Of a DNA stretch of 64,000 bases, positions 1-8,185 are shown one piece after another. The position numbers and the translations under genes were made by a program. Numbering within the stretch: the first letter of the stretch is position 1; every line of letters starts with the position of its first letter. The stretch is from Halorubrum salinum (lineage in GTDB: Archaea > Halobacteriota > Halobacteria > Halobacteriales > Haloferacaceae). The stretch spans positions 434,001 to 498,000 of the forward strand of contig NZ_JANHDO010000001.1 of the NCBI RefSeq assembly GCF_024494575.1, written 5' to 3'. The notes under the pieces were generated by a model. It saw nothing but the letters and a program-made list of their open reading frames with translations. It did no database searches and was not told the DNA's origin.

Positions 1-200
1 AGTACGAGCGAACCCACGAGTTCTACCTCTGTGAGGTGTGTTCGATCCGGTTCGAGTTCGGCGAGGCGATGGACTTCGGCTTCGAGTGCCCGGAGTGCGG
101 CTCGCCCGTCGAAGCGATGGACAACGACCGGCTCCGCGAGGCGATGGAACGCCGTCTCGAGGAACTCCGCGAGGAACTCAACGTGGATGTGACCGGCTGA
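1..200 (+). CDS. tfe: Transcription initiation factor E alpha subunit, C-terminal part (5' end outside window)
   Basis: The window opens inside this gene; reading from base 3, 65 codons remain before TGA at 198-200. TFE acts with TBP and TFB to help archaeal RNA polymerase open promoters. The visible part is the C-terminal zinc ribbon: CEVC at visible residues 10-13 and CPEC at 29-32, followed by a charged helical tail (REAMERRLEELREELN). The N-terminal winged helix is not in view. The stop codon overlaps the start of the next gene (TGATG), so the two are probably co-translated. Recognition is by the zinc ribbon and the haloarchaeal tail sequence. Confidence 0.88.
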   Translation, partial: YERTHEFYLCEVCSIRFEFGEAMDFGFECPECGSPVEAMDNDRLREAMERRLEELREELNVDVTG

Positions 201-895
201 TGGTCGTCCTCGCAACCAAGTGCTACGTCGAGGGCGACGCCCGCGACCGCGCGCTCGACGGCATGGGCTCGCTCGTCGCGAACGACGTCGGGGACCTCCA
301 CGTCGACTGGCAGGTCGGCGTCCGCGACGACGGCTTCGTGCAGGTCGACGTGACCGGCGACGACGCCGAGGTCGCCCGCAACGTCCTCGCGGAGACGTGG
401 GGCGAGATCGTCTCGCACGACGCGGGACTCGTCGCCGGCGAGACGTACGTCGGGACCCTCGAATCGTGGGACGACGACGGGTTCGTGCTGGACGCGGGCG
501 AGGACGTGCTCGTTCCCGCCGACGGGCTCGGCCTCGGGGTCGGATCGCCGGAGCAGGTCGTCGAGCGGTTCGGACTGGTCCAGCACCTTCCCATGACGTT
601 CGTCTACGGCGGCGACGTCGGCGACCCGGACGCGGAGCCGAGCCGCCTCGCCGACAGCGAGCGCGATCGGCTGTACGACTGGCAGCGCGAGAACGGCCGC
701 GTGAACGTCAACTCCGCGACCCGCGGCGAGGTTCGCGCGACGGTGAACCGCGCGGGCCACGCCCAAGACATCGTCACGGTCGAGCGGCTCGGCCTCTTAG
801 AACAGAGCATCGTCTGCACCGAGAACACGGACCCGCCGGGACTGCTGGCCGCGATCGGATCGTACCTCCCGGCGGAGATGCGGTGTGTCGTCTGA
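200..895 (+). CDS. DUF2110 family protein
   Basis: A 231-residue cytosolic protein with no membrane segment. It begins MVVLATKCYVEGDARDRA and looks like the archaeal DUF2110 family, which is commonly encoded beside tfe. No catalytic motif is apparent; the fold seems to be alpha/beta with an OB-like middle part (EIVSHDAGLVAGETYVGTL). The ATG at 200 overlaps the tfe stop codon by one base, which decides the start over longer in-frame alternatives and implies translational coupling. Its position suggests a link to transcription or RNA, but this is inference; the biochemical function is unknown. Confidence 0.8.
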   Translation: MVVLATKCYVEGDARDRALDGMGSLVANDVGDLHVDWQVGVRDDGFVQVDVTGDDAEVARNVLAETWGEIVSHDAGLVAGETYVGTLESWDDDGFVLDAGEDVLVPADGLGLGVGSPEQVVERFGLVQHLPMTFVYGGDVGDPDAEPSRLADSERDRLYDWQRENGRVNVNSATRGEVRATVNRAGHAQDIVTVERLGLLEQSIVCTENTDPPGLLAAIGSYLPAEMRCVV

Positions 896-909
896 GGTGA
901 TCTGACCCC

Positions 910-1674
910 GTGAACCGACGCTTCGCCCTCGCGGTCGCCGTCGTCGCGCTCCTCGCGGTAAGCGCCGGCTGTCTCACCTACGTCAACGACGGCGGCGACG
1001 TCGCGAACGCGACCCTCGATGCCGATCCCCCGCGCGAGTACGACTTCGCGACGGACCGCGACGCCGCGTTCACCCTCTCGACGGGAACGCAGTACACGGC
1101 CGTCTACAACGTCTCCGGCGTGGAGGAGCTTCGCCTGTACCGACAGACGCCGTACGCGGGCGACCAGCCGCTGGAGTTCGAGGCGTTCCGCTACCGAACG
1201 ACCGACGGCGAGGTGTTGAACGGCACCGAGTTCCGCGCCCGCGGCGGCGAGGTCGACCGGACGCCGGACGAGACGTGGATCCGGTTCGGCGACGGGCTGG
1301 GCGGCGGACAGGTGGCGTTTTCGGCGACCGGGTCGCCGCGGCGGTTCTCCACGCTCACCTACGTCGAGGGGTCGTACGCGGTGACGCTGCCGCCCGGATT
1401 CAGCACCGAGTTCCCGGTCGTCGGTCACATCTCTCCCCGGGGGTACGACGTCGAGACGGTCGGCGACCGCGACCGCATCGTCTGGGAGGACGTGACGAGC
1501 GGCTCCGTCGTTGTGCAGTCGTACCGCGAGACCGACCTTCTCGTCTTCGGCGTCATCCTCGCCGTCGCGATCCTCGCCGCGATCGTCGGGACGGTCTACT
1601 TCCGCCGACAGCTCGAAGCCCTCCGCGAGCGCCGCCGGGAGATGGGACTCGGCGTGTACGAGGACGACGAGTAA
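910..1674 (+). CDS. DUF5803-type membrane-anchored lipoprotein
   Basis: A 254-residue protein starting at GTG 910, 14 bases after the DUF2110 stop. The N-terminus is a signal peptide ending in a lipobox (LAVSAGC, Cys about residue 21), so the mature protein is probably lipid-anchored outside the cell membrane. A roughly 180-residue extracellular domain follows, then one transmembrane helix near residues 205-228 (TDLLVFGVILAVAILAAIVG) and a short charged cytoplasmic tail. It resembles the haloarchaeal DUF5803 family; function unknown. The last 17 codons and the stop lie inside a 59-bp tandem duplication, described separately, which leaves the reading frame intact. Confidence 0.75.
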   Translation: MNRRFALAVAVVALLAVSAGCLTYVNDGGDVANATLDADPPREYDFATDRDAAFTLSTGTQYTAVYNVSGVEELRLYRQTPYAGDQPLEFEAFRYRTTDGEVLNGTEFRARGGEVDRTPDETWIRFGDGLGGGQVAFSATGSPRRFSTLTYVEGSYAVTLPPGFSTEFPVVGHISPRGYDVETVGDRDRIVWEDVTSGSVVVQSYRETDLLVFGVILAVAILAAIVGTVYFRRQLEALRERRREMGLGVYEDDE

Positions 1675-1752
1675 CGCGTCGCCGCGAGCGCCGCCGGGAG
1701 ATGGGACTCGGCGTGTACGAGGACGACGAGTAACGCGTCGCCGCGAGCGCCG
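1623..1752 (+). repeat. 59-bp perfect tandem duplication at the 3' end of the DUF5803 gene
   Basis: Bases 1623-1681 are repeated exactly at 1682-1740, and the first 12 bases occur a third time at 1741-1752. The unit contains the last codons (RERRREMGLGVYEDDE), the stop codon and a few bases after it. Because the first copy keeps the stop, the second copy is untranslated. Perfect identity between copies points to a recent slippage or unequal crossover event. Confidence 0.97.
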
Positions 1753-1827
1753 ACTGCACCGGCCGCCGCCTCCCGTGGTGGCCCTCGCCGGCCGCGTCCT
1801 TTTCTATCCCGCCCGCCTTGTGCGGGC

Positions 1828-2520
1828 ATGGACGCTGCAATCGTCACCGTCGGGGACGAACTCCTCGTCGGCGACACCGAGAACACGAACGCGACGTGGC
1901 TCTGTGACCGGCTCGACGCCCGCGGGGTGCGGGTCCGCCGCGTGACCGTCGTCCCGGACGAGGTCGGCGAGATCGCGAGGGTTGTCAACGAGTATCACGC
2001 CGAGTACGACGCCGTGATCGTCACCGGCGGCCTCGGACCGACCCACGACGACGTGACGATGGACGCCGTCGCGGCCGCCTTCGGCCGCGATCTGGAGGCA
2101 AACGAACGGGCGGCCGGATGGCTCGCCGAAGAGGGATACAGCGCCGACGACCTGGCGGCCGAGACGACGCACCTCCCCGAGAACTGTCGGCCGCTCGAAA
2201 ACGAGGCGGGCGTCGCGCCCGGCGCGGTCGTCGAGTCCGTGTACGTGCTTCCGGGCGTTCCGCGGGAGATGAAGGCGATGTTCGAGTCCGTCGCCGACGA
2301 GTTCGAGGGGACGCCGACGCACACGGTCGTCGTCGACGTCGACGAGCCGGAGAGCGCGCTGTTGGAGCGGTTCGCGGCGCTCGAATCGGAGTTCGACGTG
2401 AGCGTCGGGTCGTACCCCGGCGAGAGCGTGCGCGTGAAGATCACGGCGGCGAGCGCGGACGAGGCCGAGCGCGCCGCCGAGTGGATCCGAACCCGATCGA
2501 CGCTGGTCGACTCGGCGTGA
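1828..2520 (+). CDS. CinA-type molybdopterin-binding domain protein
   Basis: A 230-residue protein (MDAAIVTVGDELLVGDTENTN) equivalent to the N-terminal MoaB/MogA-like domain of bacterial CinA; the C-terminal nicotinamide-nucleotide amidase domain is absent. The hallmark motif VTGGLGPTHDDVT lies at about residues 70-82 and a second conserved patch, VYVLPGVPREMKAMF, at about 137-151. The family binds molybdopterin-like ligands or handles ADP-ribose-type nucleotides, but the role of archaeal short forms is not settled. The ATG at 1828 is the only start compatible with the conserved beta-strand beginning AAIVTVG. It stands alone between the duplicated repeat and a convergent small gene. Confidence 0.85.
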   Translation: MDAAIVTVGDELLVGDTENTNATWLCDRLDARGVRVRRVTVVPDEVGEIARVVNEYHAEYDAVIVTGGLGPTHDDVTMDAVAAAFGRDLEANERAAGWLAEEGYSADDLAAETTHLPENCRPLENEAGVAPGAVVESVYVLPGVPREMKAMFESVADEFEGTPTHTVVVDVDEPESALLERFAALESEFDVSVGSYPGESVRVKITAASADEAERAAEWIRTRSTLVDSA

Positions 2521-2561
2521 TCGGGGCGGTCTTCGGCTCCCCGACGTGACGCGTCGCCGGC

Positions 2562-2675
2562 CTACCGGAAGAGGTACACGAGCCACGCGGCGGTGACGAC
2601 GAGACTCGCGACGAGCACGGCGGTCGCGGTCGCGTCGATCGGCAGCGGTTCGGTCACGGCGGCTTCGAGTAGCAT
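2562..2675 (-). CDS. Small single-pass membrane protein, 37 residues
   Basis: A 37-codon ORF beginning MLLEAAVTEPLPIDATATAV with one hydrophobic segment at residues 15-35 and a final Arg. I do not recognise a family. Support for it being real is the promoter: on the minus strand an AATACTTAAG TATA-like element at about 2700-2710 lies near 30 bp before the ATG, the spacing seen for the leaderless genes here, and the codons keep a GC-rich third position. It is divergent from the NAD-kinase-like gene. It could be a membrane regulatory peptide; no function is claimed. Confidence 0.55.
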   Translation of the reverse strand: MLLEAAVTEPLPIDATATAVLVASLVVTAAWLVYLFR

Positions 2676-2801
2676 GGATCGGGGTTGTTCTGGGGGCGTC
2701 TTAAGTATTGATCTTCGCCCGTCGCGGCCCGGCTGCGACCCGGCGGAGACGCCGCCCGGCCGACGCGCCTCGCTTAAGTTCTCGCCGGCGAAGTGTCGGG
2801 T

Positions 2802-3944
2802 ATGCACGTCGGATTCGTGATGAACCCGATCGCCGGTATGGGCGGTCGCGTCGGGCTCAAAGGCACCGACGGGAAGGTCGCCGAGGCGGTCGAGCGCGGG
2901 GCGACGCCGCGCGCGCCGGACCGCGCGCGCCGGGCGCTCGACCGCCTCGCGTCGGTCGCCCCCGAGACGCGCGTCTCGACCGCGTCCGACCCGATGGGAG
3001 AGCGGTTGGTCCGCGAGGCCGGCTTCGACCCCGTGCGCGTCGTGGACCCGTTCGAGGGCGACGCCCCGGAGCCGACCGAGACGAGCGCGGACCACACGGC
3101 TCGCGTCGTGCGGGCGTTCGCCGGCCTCGAACGCGAGACCGGACCCGGAACCGACACCGGCACCGAAGACGCGGGCGACGCGCCCGTCGACCTCGTCGTC
3201 TTCGTCGGCGGCGACGGCACCGCGACGGACGTGGCGACCGCACTGGAGGGGACCGATGTGCCGATGCTCGGCGTCCCGGCCGGGGTGAAGGTGTACTCGT
3301 CGGTGTTCGCGGTCTCGCCGGAGGACGCCGCGGAGGTCGCGGCGACGTTTTCCCGGACGGAGCGCCGCGAGGTGATGGACATCGACGAGGACGCCTACCG
3401 CGAGGGCGAGGTCCACCCGGAGCTGCGGGCGGTCGCCGCGGTCCCCGTCGCCGACGACCTCCAGTCGTCGAAACAGACCGCGAGCGGGACCGTCGAGTCG
3501 CTGGCCGAGGGCGTCGCCGACGACGTTCGCGCGCGCGACGGCGAGGGCGTCACCTTCGTGCTCGGACCGGGGTCGACCGTCGGCGCGATCAAGGCGGAAC
3601 TGGGGTTCGAGCCGTCGCCGATCGGCGTCGACGTGTGGCGCGACGGCGAGGTCGTCGCCCGCGACGCGACGGAGTCCGAGATCCTCGACGCGCTCGGCGA
3701 GGAGAACGTGATCGTGGTCTCGCCGATCGGCGGACAGGGGTTCGTCTTCGGGCGGGGGAACCCGCAGCTGTCGCCCGCCGTCATCGAGCGCTGTGAGGTG
3801 CAGATCGTCGCGTCTCGGTCGAAGCTCGACGACGTGCGCGCGCTCCGCGTCGACACCGACGACCCCGCCCTCGACGCCGAGCTGGCCGGGTGGGTCCGCG
3901 TCCGCGTCGGGAAGTTCGAGACGCGGATGATGAAGATCGTCTGA
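2802..3944 (+). CDS. ATP-NAD kinase-like protein (archaeal COG3199 type)
   Basis: A 380-residue protein of the NAD kinase/diacylglycerol kinase-like fold. It begins MHVGFVMNPIAGMGGRVGLKG, typical of the archaeal AcoX/COG3199 branch, and carries the nucleotide-binding motif GGDGT at residues 136-140. A later glycine-rich patch (SPIGGQGFVFGRGN) fits the C-terminal beta-sandwich. By family it would phosphorylate NAD using ATP or polyphosphate; substrate specificity of this branch is uncertain. The ATG at 2802 lies 27 bp after a TTAAG TATA element at 2773-2777, so it is preferred to the in-frame GTG at 2793. A low-complexity stretch (ETGPGTDTGTED) at about 112-123 is an insert. Confidence 0.82.
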   Translation: MHVGFVMNPIAGMGGRVGLKGTDGKVAEAVERGATPRAPDRARRALDRLASVAPETRVSTASDPMGERLVREAGFDPVRVVDPFEGDAPEPTETSADHTARVVRAFAGLERETGPGTDTGTEDAGDAPVDLVVFVGGDGTATDVATALEGTDVPMLGVPAGVKVYSSVFAVSPEDAAEVAATFSRTERREVMDIDEDAYREGEVHPELRAVAAVPVADDLQSSKQTASGTVESLAEGVADDVRARDGEGVTFVLGPGSTVGAIKAELGFEPSPIGVDVWRDGEVVARDATESEILDALGEENVIVVSPIGGQGFVFGRGNPQLSPAVIERCEVQIVASRSKLDDVRALRVDTDDPALDAELAGWVRVRVGKFETRMMKIV

Positions 3945-4011
3945 GTCTGTCGGCGGCGACGGGACGCGCGAACCTGTTCGTTTAACCCACCGTGGATCGT
4001 GATCCGCGTAT

Positions 4012-5178
4012 ATGGTCGAGGTTCTGCTTCTCGTCGGACTCGTGGTCGCGGCGTTCGTCGGGTACAACATCGGCGGGGCGACGACCGGGCCGGCGTTCGG
4101 ACCGGCGGTCGGCGCGAACGTGATCTCGAAGGCCGGCGCGGCCGCGTTGATGTCGGTGTTCTTCTTCGTCGGTGCGGGGACGCTCGGACAGCGCGTCGTG
4201 ACGACGCTCGGCGAGGATCTCGTGACGGGCGCGAACGTCTTCACGCTGGAGACGAGCATCGTCGTCCTGTTTTTCATCGGCGGCGCGCTGTTCATCGGGA
4301 ACTTCGCCGGCGTCCCCGCGTCGACGTCGATGACGGCGGTGGGGGCGATCGCCGGGCTCGGGCTGGCGACCGGGACGCTCGATCTGGCGGTGATGGGTGA
4401 GATCGCGATCTGGTGGATCGTCGCCCCGATCATCGGGTTCTGGGTCTCCGGCGTCGTCGGCCGGTACTTCTATCCGACCATCGACAAGTGGGTCGCGATC
4501 GAGAGCACCGAGGGCGCGCTGTTCGAGTTCGACCGCTCCGGCGTGATTCCGCGGCCCGTTCCCGGGCCGAACACGACCCGGCGCGAACTCGTCGGCGGCG
4601 CGGTCGTCATCGCCATCGGCTGTCTGATGGCATTCTCCTCGGGCACGTCGAACATCGCGAACGCCATCGCGCCGCTCGTCGCGCTCGACGGCGTCGAGAT
4701 GGAGCCGATGATCCTCCTCGGGAGCGCCGCGGTCGCGGTCGGCGCGTTCACGATCGCCCGGCGGACGCTCGACACGCTCGGAAACGACATCACCGACCTG
4801 CCGCTCACCGCCGCGATCGTCGTCGCCTGCGTCTCCTCAGGGATCGTCATCACCCTCTCCGCCGTGGGTATCCCGGCGTCGTTCGTGATCATCGCGACGA
4901 TGTCGATCGTCGGGCTCGGCTGGGGGCGCGCGACGCGGACCGTCACCGTCAAACAGGGGATACGCGGCGAGAAGGAGCCGACGGTCTCCGTCGGCGCGCT
5001 CGCCGCAGACGAGATGCCGGACATCGGCGAGGGCGACCCGTCGAACATCCCCTCCGCGGCGGATCTGTTCAACCCGACCACGAGCGCCCGCGTCGTCCTG
5101 ATGCAGAACGTCGTGCCGCTCCTCTCGACGGTCGGCGCGCTGGTGACGTTCACGCTGCTCTTCCGGTTCGTCTGGTAG
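4012..5178 (+). CDS. Inorganic phosphate transporter, PiT family
   Basis: A 388-residue integral membrane protein of the PiT/PHO-4 family, which imports phosphate with H+ or Na+. Both family signature repeats are visible: GYNIGGATTGPAFGPAVGA at residues 17-35 and SSGTSNIANAIAPLVA in the middle. About ten hydrophobic helices separated by a central acidic cytoplasmic loop (EFDRSGVIPRPVPGPNTTRR) fit the family layout. A TTTAAC element near 3980 sits about 28 bp upstream of the ATG, implying a leaderless monocistronic mRNA. No phoU-like regulator is adjacent, so regulation cannot be inferred from context. Confidence 0.93.
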   Translation: MVEVLLLVGLVVAAFVGYNIGGATTGPAFGPAVGANVISKAGAAALMSVFFFVGAGTLGQRVVTTLGEDLVTGANVFTLETSIVVLFFIGGALFIGNFAGVPASTSMTAVGAIAGLGLATGTLDLAVMGEIAIWWIVAPIIGFWVSGVVGRYFYPTIDKWVAIESTEGALFEFDRSGVIPRPVPGPNTTRRELVGGAVVIAIGCLMAFSSGTSNIANAIAPLVALDGVEMEPMILLGSAAVAVGAFTIARRTLDTLGNDITDLPLTAAIVVACVSSGIVITLSAVGIPASFVIIATMSIVGLGWGRATRTVTVKQGIRGEKEPTVSVGALAADEMPDIGEGDPSNIPSAADLFNPTTSARVVLMQNVVPLLSTVGALVTFTLLFRFVW

Positions 5179-5240
5179 CCGCGTCGGCGCGCCGGGAAGC
5201 GGGGCGCGTCGAGCCGGAGCCGCCGACTCTCGGTTCGGAT

Positions 5241-5879
5241 CTACCGACCGAACCGCCGCTGTCGATTCTGGTAATCGAGGACCGCACGGAGATAGTCGCG
5301 CCGCCTGAAATCGCGCCAGTTCACGTCGGTGAAGTACAGCTCCGCGTACACCGACTGCCAGATGGCGAAGTCGGAGAGCCGCTCCGCACCGGTTTTGATG
5401 ACGAGATCGGGCTCTTCGGGGAACACGAGCCGGTCCGAGACGTCGGCGGCGTCGATCTCGTCCGGATCGACGGTGCCGTCGGCGACGTCCCGTGCGAGCT
5501 CCCTGACCGCGCCGGCGAACTCGGCTTTTCCGCCGAGCCCCACCGTCACCCGGATCGGGGCGTCTTCGGCGTTCGGGGGTGACGAGTCCGGGTCGTCGCG
5601 GTCGGCGTCCGCCGGCCCTCTGACGACGAGCGGCCTCGGGGCGTCGAGCCGCCGTAGTTCGCGCGTGAGCGCGGGCACGACGGACTCGTCGAGGACGGAC
5701 ACCGAGACGGTGACGCGCGCCGCGCCGTACTCGAACGCCCACCGGAGCGCGTCGGCGAGGGTGTCGAACGCGCCGTCGGCGAGGAGATCGCGCTCGGTGA
5801 TGACGATCGCGACGTGCGACGGCGGCTCGCCGTCGTGGAGGCGGTGACGGAGCGCGAGGTAGCTGTCGTACAGTCCCAC
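5241..5879 (-). CDS. Undecaprenyl diphosphate synthase-like protein lacking the MDGNRR motif
   Basis: A 212-residue protein with the C-terminal half of cis-prenyltransferases: residues matching the family's RTGxERxSxFxxWQxxYxExYFTDxxWxDF pattern are present (KTGAERLSDFAIWQSVYAEL). The N-terminal catalytic motif that should read like MDGNRRWA is replaced by VITERDLLADG, so the Asp and Asn that bind pyrophosphate-Mg are missing. Classical long-chain polyprenol synthesis is therefore doubtful; it may be a non-catalytic subunit. The GTG at 5877-5879 is chosen because a perfect TATA (ATTTATACCC on the minus strand, 5901-5910) lies 27 bp upstream; the longer frame starting at 5963 gives an Arg-rich extension unlike the family. 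Confidence 0.82.
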   Translation of the reverse strand: MGLYDSYLALRHRLHDGEPPSHVAIVITERDLLADGAFDTLADALRWAFEYGAARVTVSVSVLDESVVPALTRELRRLDAPRPLVVRGPADADRDDPDSSPPNAEDAPIRVTVGLGGKAEFAGAVRELARDVADGTVDPDEIDAADVSDRLVFPEEPDLVIKTGAERLSDFAIWQSVYAELYFTDVNWRDFRRRDYLRAVLDYQNRQRRFGR

Positions 5880-6043
5880 GTCGAACTGATCCCGTCGGTC
5901 GGGTATAAATCGTCGGCGTCGGGGCGGCGACGCGGACGCTCGGCGGCGCGGCGACGCGGGCACGACGGCGCGGCGATCGCACGGAGCGGGCGTGCCGCGC
6001 GGACGACGAGGGGTTTAATTCGCCGTCGCTCGTAGCGTGCGCG

Positions 6044-6598
6044 ATGGCAGACAGCTATCGCGGCGTGTTCGGCGCGATCCCCTACGCGATCCGACACACC
6101 GAGTCGTGGACCATGCGGCTGTACGGCGTCGTCGGCGCGCTGTCGGCCGGGTTCATCGCGCTCGTCGTCACGCTCGGACTCGTCGTGTGGATGGGCGAGA
6201 CCGTCGGCGTCGAGAGCGGGACGTTCCTGTTCACGCGATCGCTTTTCGTGGTCGCCGGCTTCGCCGCGGTCGCGCCGCTCCTCGCCCCGCTGCTTTTCGT
6301 CGCGCGCCGACACCGACGGGACGATCCGGTCAGCGACGGCTACGACCGGAAGCTAGCGTACGGCGGGTTCTGCTTTCTGGCCTCGCTGTACGTCGGAATG
6401 ATAATCTCCACGCCGGCCGACCTGCGCGAGCCGACGGAGTCGGTCGCGTTGGGCGCGCTCTACGCGCTGCCGCGGCCGGCGGCGGTCGTCCCGCCGGTCG
6501 CGGCCGCCGTCCTCGTGTTCGCGCTCCACTTCCGGCTCCGCGTCGGCGGGGACCCGGCGGCCGACGACGCCCCCGAGACCGACGCCGCCTCGGAGTAG
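6044..6598 (+). CDS. Haloarchaeal four-helix membrane protein of unknown function
   Basis: A 184-residue protein with about four transmembrane segments (near residues 26-48, 63-86, 105-125 and 140-162) and a short acidic C-terminal tail ending DAPETDAASE. It starts MADSYRGVFGAIPYAIRHT; the amphipathic N-terminus precedes the first helix. I recognise it only as a type conserved beside secDF in haloarchaea; no enzymatic motif is visible. A TTTAAT element near 6013-6018 gives a leaderless start. It is followed after 60 bases by the DUF5812 gene and then secF-secD, so a link to membrane biogenesis is possible but unproven. Confidence 0.65.
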   Translation: MADSYRGVFGAIPYAIRHTESWTMRLYGVVGALSAGFIALVVTLGLVVWMGETVGVESGTFLFTRSLFVVAGFAAVAPLLAPLLFVARRHRRDDPVSDGYDRKLAYGGFCFLASLYVGMIISTPADLREPTESVALGALYALPRPAAVVPPVAAAVLVFALHFRLRVGGDPAADDAPETDAASE

Positions 6599-6658
6599 CG
6601 GACGAGGTCCGTCCGCGGCTCGAAACCCCGAAGGGGCTCGGCGGCGTACGCCTGTGCA

Positions 6659-7219
6659 ATGACCGACGAAGCGGACCGCGGCGACGAGACGGCCCCCGCA
6701 GACGAGTCGGACCGCGACGGCGGGCGGGATAGCGACGGCGACCCCGACGCGGCCGCCGGCAAAGAGAGCACGTTCCTCGTCACTCACGTCGAGGCCGACT
6801 CGGCGGTGCTGAAGGACGTCCACGACGGGCAGGTCCACACGCTGAGTTCGAACCCCGGGCTCGCCGAGGACGACGCGGTCGAGGCGACCGTCGCGCCGGA
6901 CCCGCCGATGGAGGTGACCTATCGGGTGATCGAGGTGAGCGAGCGACGGAGCCTCTCGATGGCGGAGAGCGAGGAGCCGCCGACGGTCCACGAGCGCGAC
7001 CTCGCGGCGGAGACGCCGACCGGCGAACTGGCTCGCGAGCCCCGCGCCGGTGTCGGCGAAGTCCACGTGCTGACGCCGCCCGAGGGGGACACGCGTGACG
7101 CGGTCGCGGACGTGCTCGCGGACCGCGAGGGGACCCTCGCTCGCGCGGCTCGGCTCGGCGTGAACCGCGTCGAGATACGGTCGGAACCCGGCGTCGTGAG
7201 CGTGCGATACCTGCCGTGA
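6659..7219 (+). CDS. DUF5812 family protein
   Basis: A 186-residue soluble acidic protein. The first 36 residues are a disordered Asp/Glu-rich leader (MTDEADRGDETAPADESD), followed by a compact beta-rich domain (STFLVTHVEADSAVLKDVHDGQVHTLS) and a C-terminal alpha/beta part ending VRYLP. It matches what I know of the haloarchaeal DUF5812 family, which commonly precedes secF. Function is unknown. No membrane segment or zinc motif is present. The 84-base gap to secF contains a separate TATA element, so secF can be transcribed independently. Confidence 0.7.
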   Translation: MTDEADRGDETAPADESDRDGGRDSDGDPDAAAGKESTFLVTHVEADSAVLKDVHDGQVHTLSSNPGLAEDDAVEATVAPDPPMEVTYRVIEVSERRSLSMAESEEPPTVHERDLAAETPTGELAREPRAGVGEVHVLTPPEGDTRDAVADVLADREGTLARAARLGVNRVEIRSEPGVVSVRYLP

Positions 7220-7303
7220 GCGTACGTGCGACGCGTCGGGCGGCGGCGCTCGCGCGCGCCCGAGTGAGAAGGCTTATTCGAGCCCGCCCGGGAATCGGTG
7301 ATT

Positions 7304-8185
7304 ATGGTAGCGATCGAGGTACCGGAGATAAACTACACCGAGTACTCTAACCGGCAGCTCGTGGCGGTCCCGCTCGCGGTCCTCGTTCTCGCGCTCGCGA
7401 TCATCGGCGGGTGGTATCTCGCCACCGGCGCGCCGGCGGACCTCGGGTTGGAGTTCACGGGCGGCGTGGAGCTCCGGATAGCCGACGACGGCGGCGACGT
7501 GGAACAGCAGATCGAAACCGCATTCGAGCGACAGCCGGACTCGGTCCGGTCGATTCCCGCCGACGACGTGTACGTCGTCACCTTCCGCGCGGCCGACGAC
7601 GACCCCGAGGGGCTCGCGAACGACCTCTCGACGCAGGCCGACGAGGCCGGGCTCTCGACCGAGGCGGTCGACCAGGTCTCGCCGAGCTTCGCCAGCGACA
7701 CCGCACGCACCGCCGTCTTCGGGGTCGGGCTCGCGTTCCTCGGGATGAGCGTGCTCGTGTTCGCGCTGTTCCGGACGTTCGTCCCCTCCATCGCGGTCGT
7801 CGCCTCCGCGTTCTCCGACCTCGTGATCCCCGTCGCGGTGATGAACCTGCTCGGGATCCAGATGACGCTCGGCACGATCGCGGCGCTTCTCATGATCATC
7901 GGATACAGCGTCGACTCGGACATCCTGTTGAACAACTCCGTGTTGCGTCGGACCGGCGACTTCTACGAGTCCGTGAGCCGCGCGATGCGGACCGGCGTGA
8001 CGATGACGCTCACGTCGATGGCGGCGATGATCGTCATGGCGGTCGTCGCGGCCGTCTTCGGCGTCGACCTCCTCCGGAACATCGGGATCATCCTCGCGGT
8101 CGGGCTCTGTGCCGACCTCATGAACACGTACCTCCTCAACGTCTCGCTGCTCCGTTGGTACAAGTTCGAGGGGGTGAGCCGCTAA
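7304..8185 (+). CDS. secF: Protein translocase subunit SecF
   Basis: A 293-residue inner-membrane protein of the SecDF complex, an RND-type machine that uses the proton gradient to assist Sec export after the translocon. The N-terminal helix is followed by the P1-like periplasmic domain opening with LGLEFTGGVELR, then five helices at the C-terminus. The conserved region GTIAALLMIIGYSVDSDILLNN carries the membrane-embedded Asp residues used for proton transfer. The ATG at 7304 is preferred over GTG 7298 because CTTATTCG near 7273 is about 28 bp upstream. The TAA is immediately followed by the secD ATG. The order secF then secD is the usual one in haloarchaea and opposite to that of most bacteria. 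Confidence 0.95.
   Translation: MVAIEVPEINYTEYSNRQLVAVPLAVLVLALAIIGGWYLATGAPADLGLEFTGGVELRIADDGGDVEQQIETAFERQPDSVRSIPADDVYVVTFRAADDDPEGLANDLSTQADEAGLSTEAVDQVSPSFASDTARTAVFGVGLAFLGMSVLVFALFRTFVPSIAVVASAFSDLVIPVAVMNLLGIQMTLGTIAALLMIIGYSVDSDILLNNSVLRRTGDFYESVSRAMRTGVTMTLTSMAAMIVMAVVAAVFGVDLLRNIGIILAVGLCADLMNTYLLNVSLLRWYKFEGVSR

Noticed and set aside
1275-1945. Shifted-frame ORFs through the 59-bp duplication that could suggest a frameshift in the DUF5803 gene
   Set aside because: The DUF5803 reading frame is intact to its own stop in the first copy; the other frames are created by the duplication only.
2562-4433. Long minus-strand frame of 623 codons
   Set aside because: Only its last 37 codons (from ATG 2675) have a promoter and plausible protein; the rest is antisense to the NAD-kinase-like and phosphate transporter genes.
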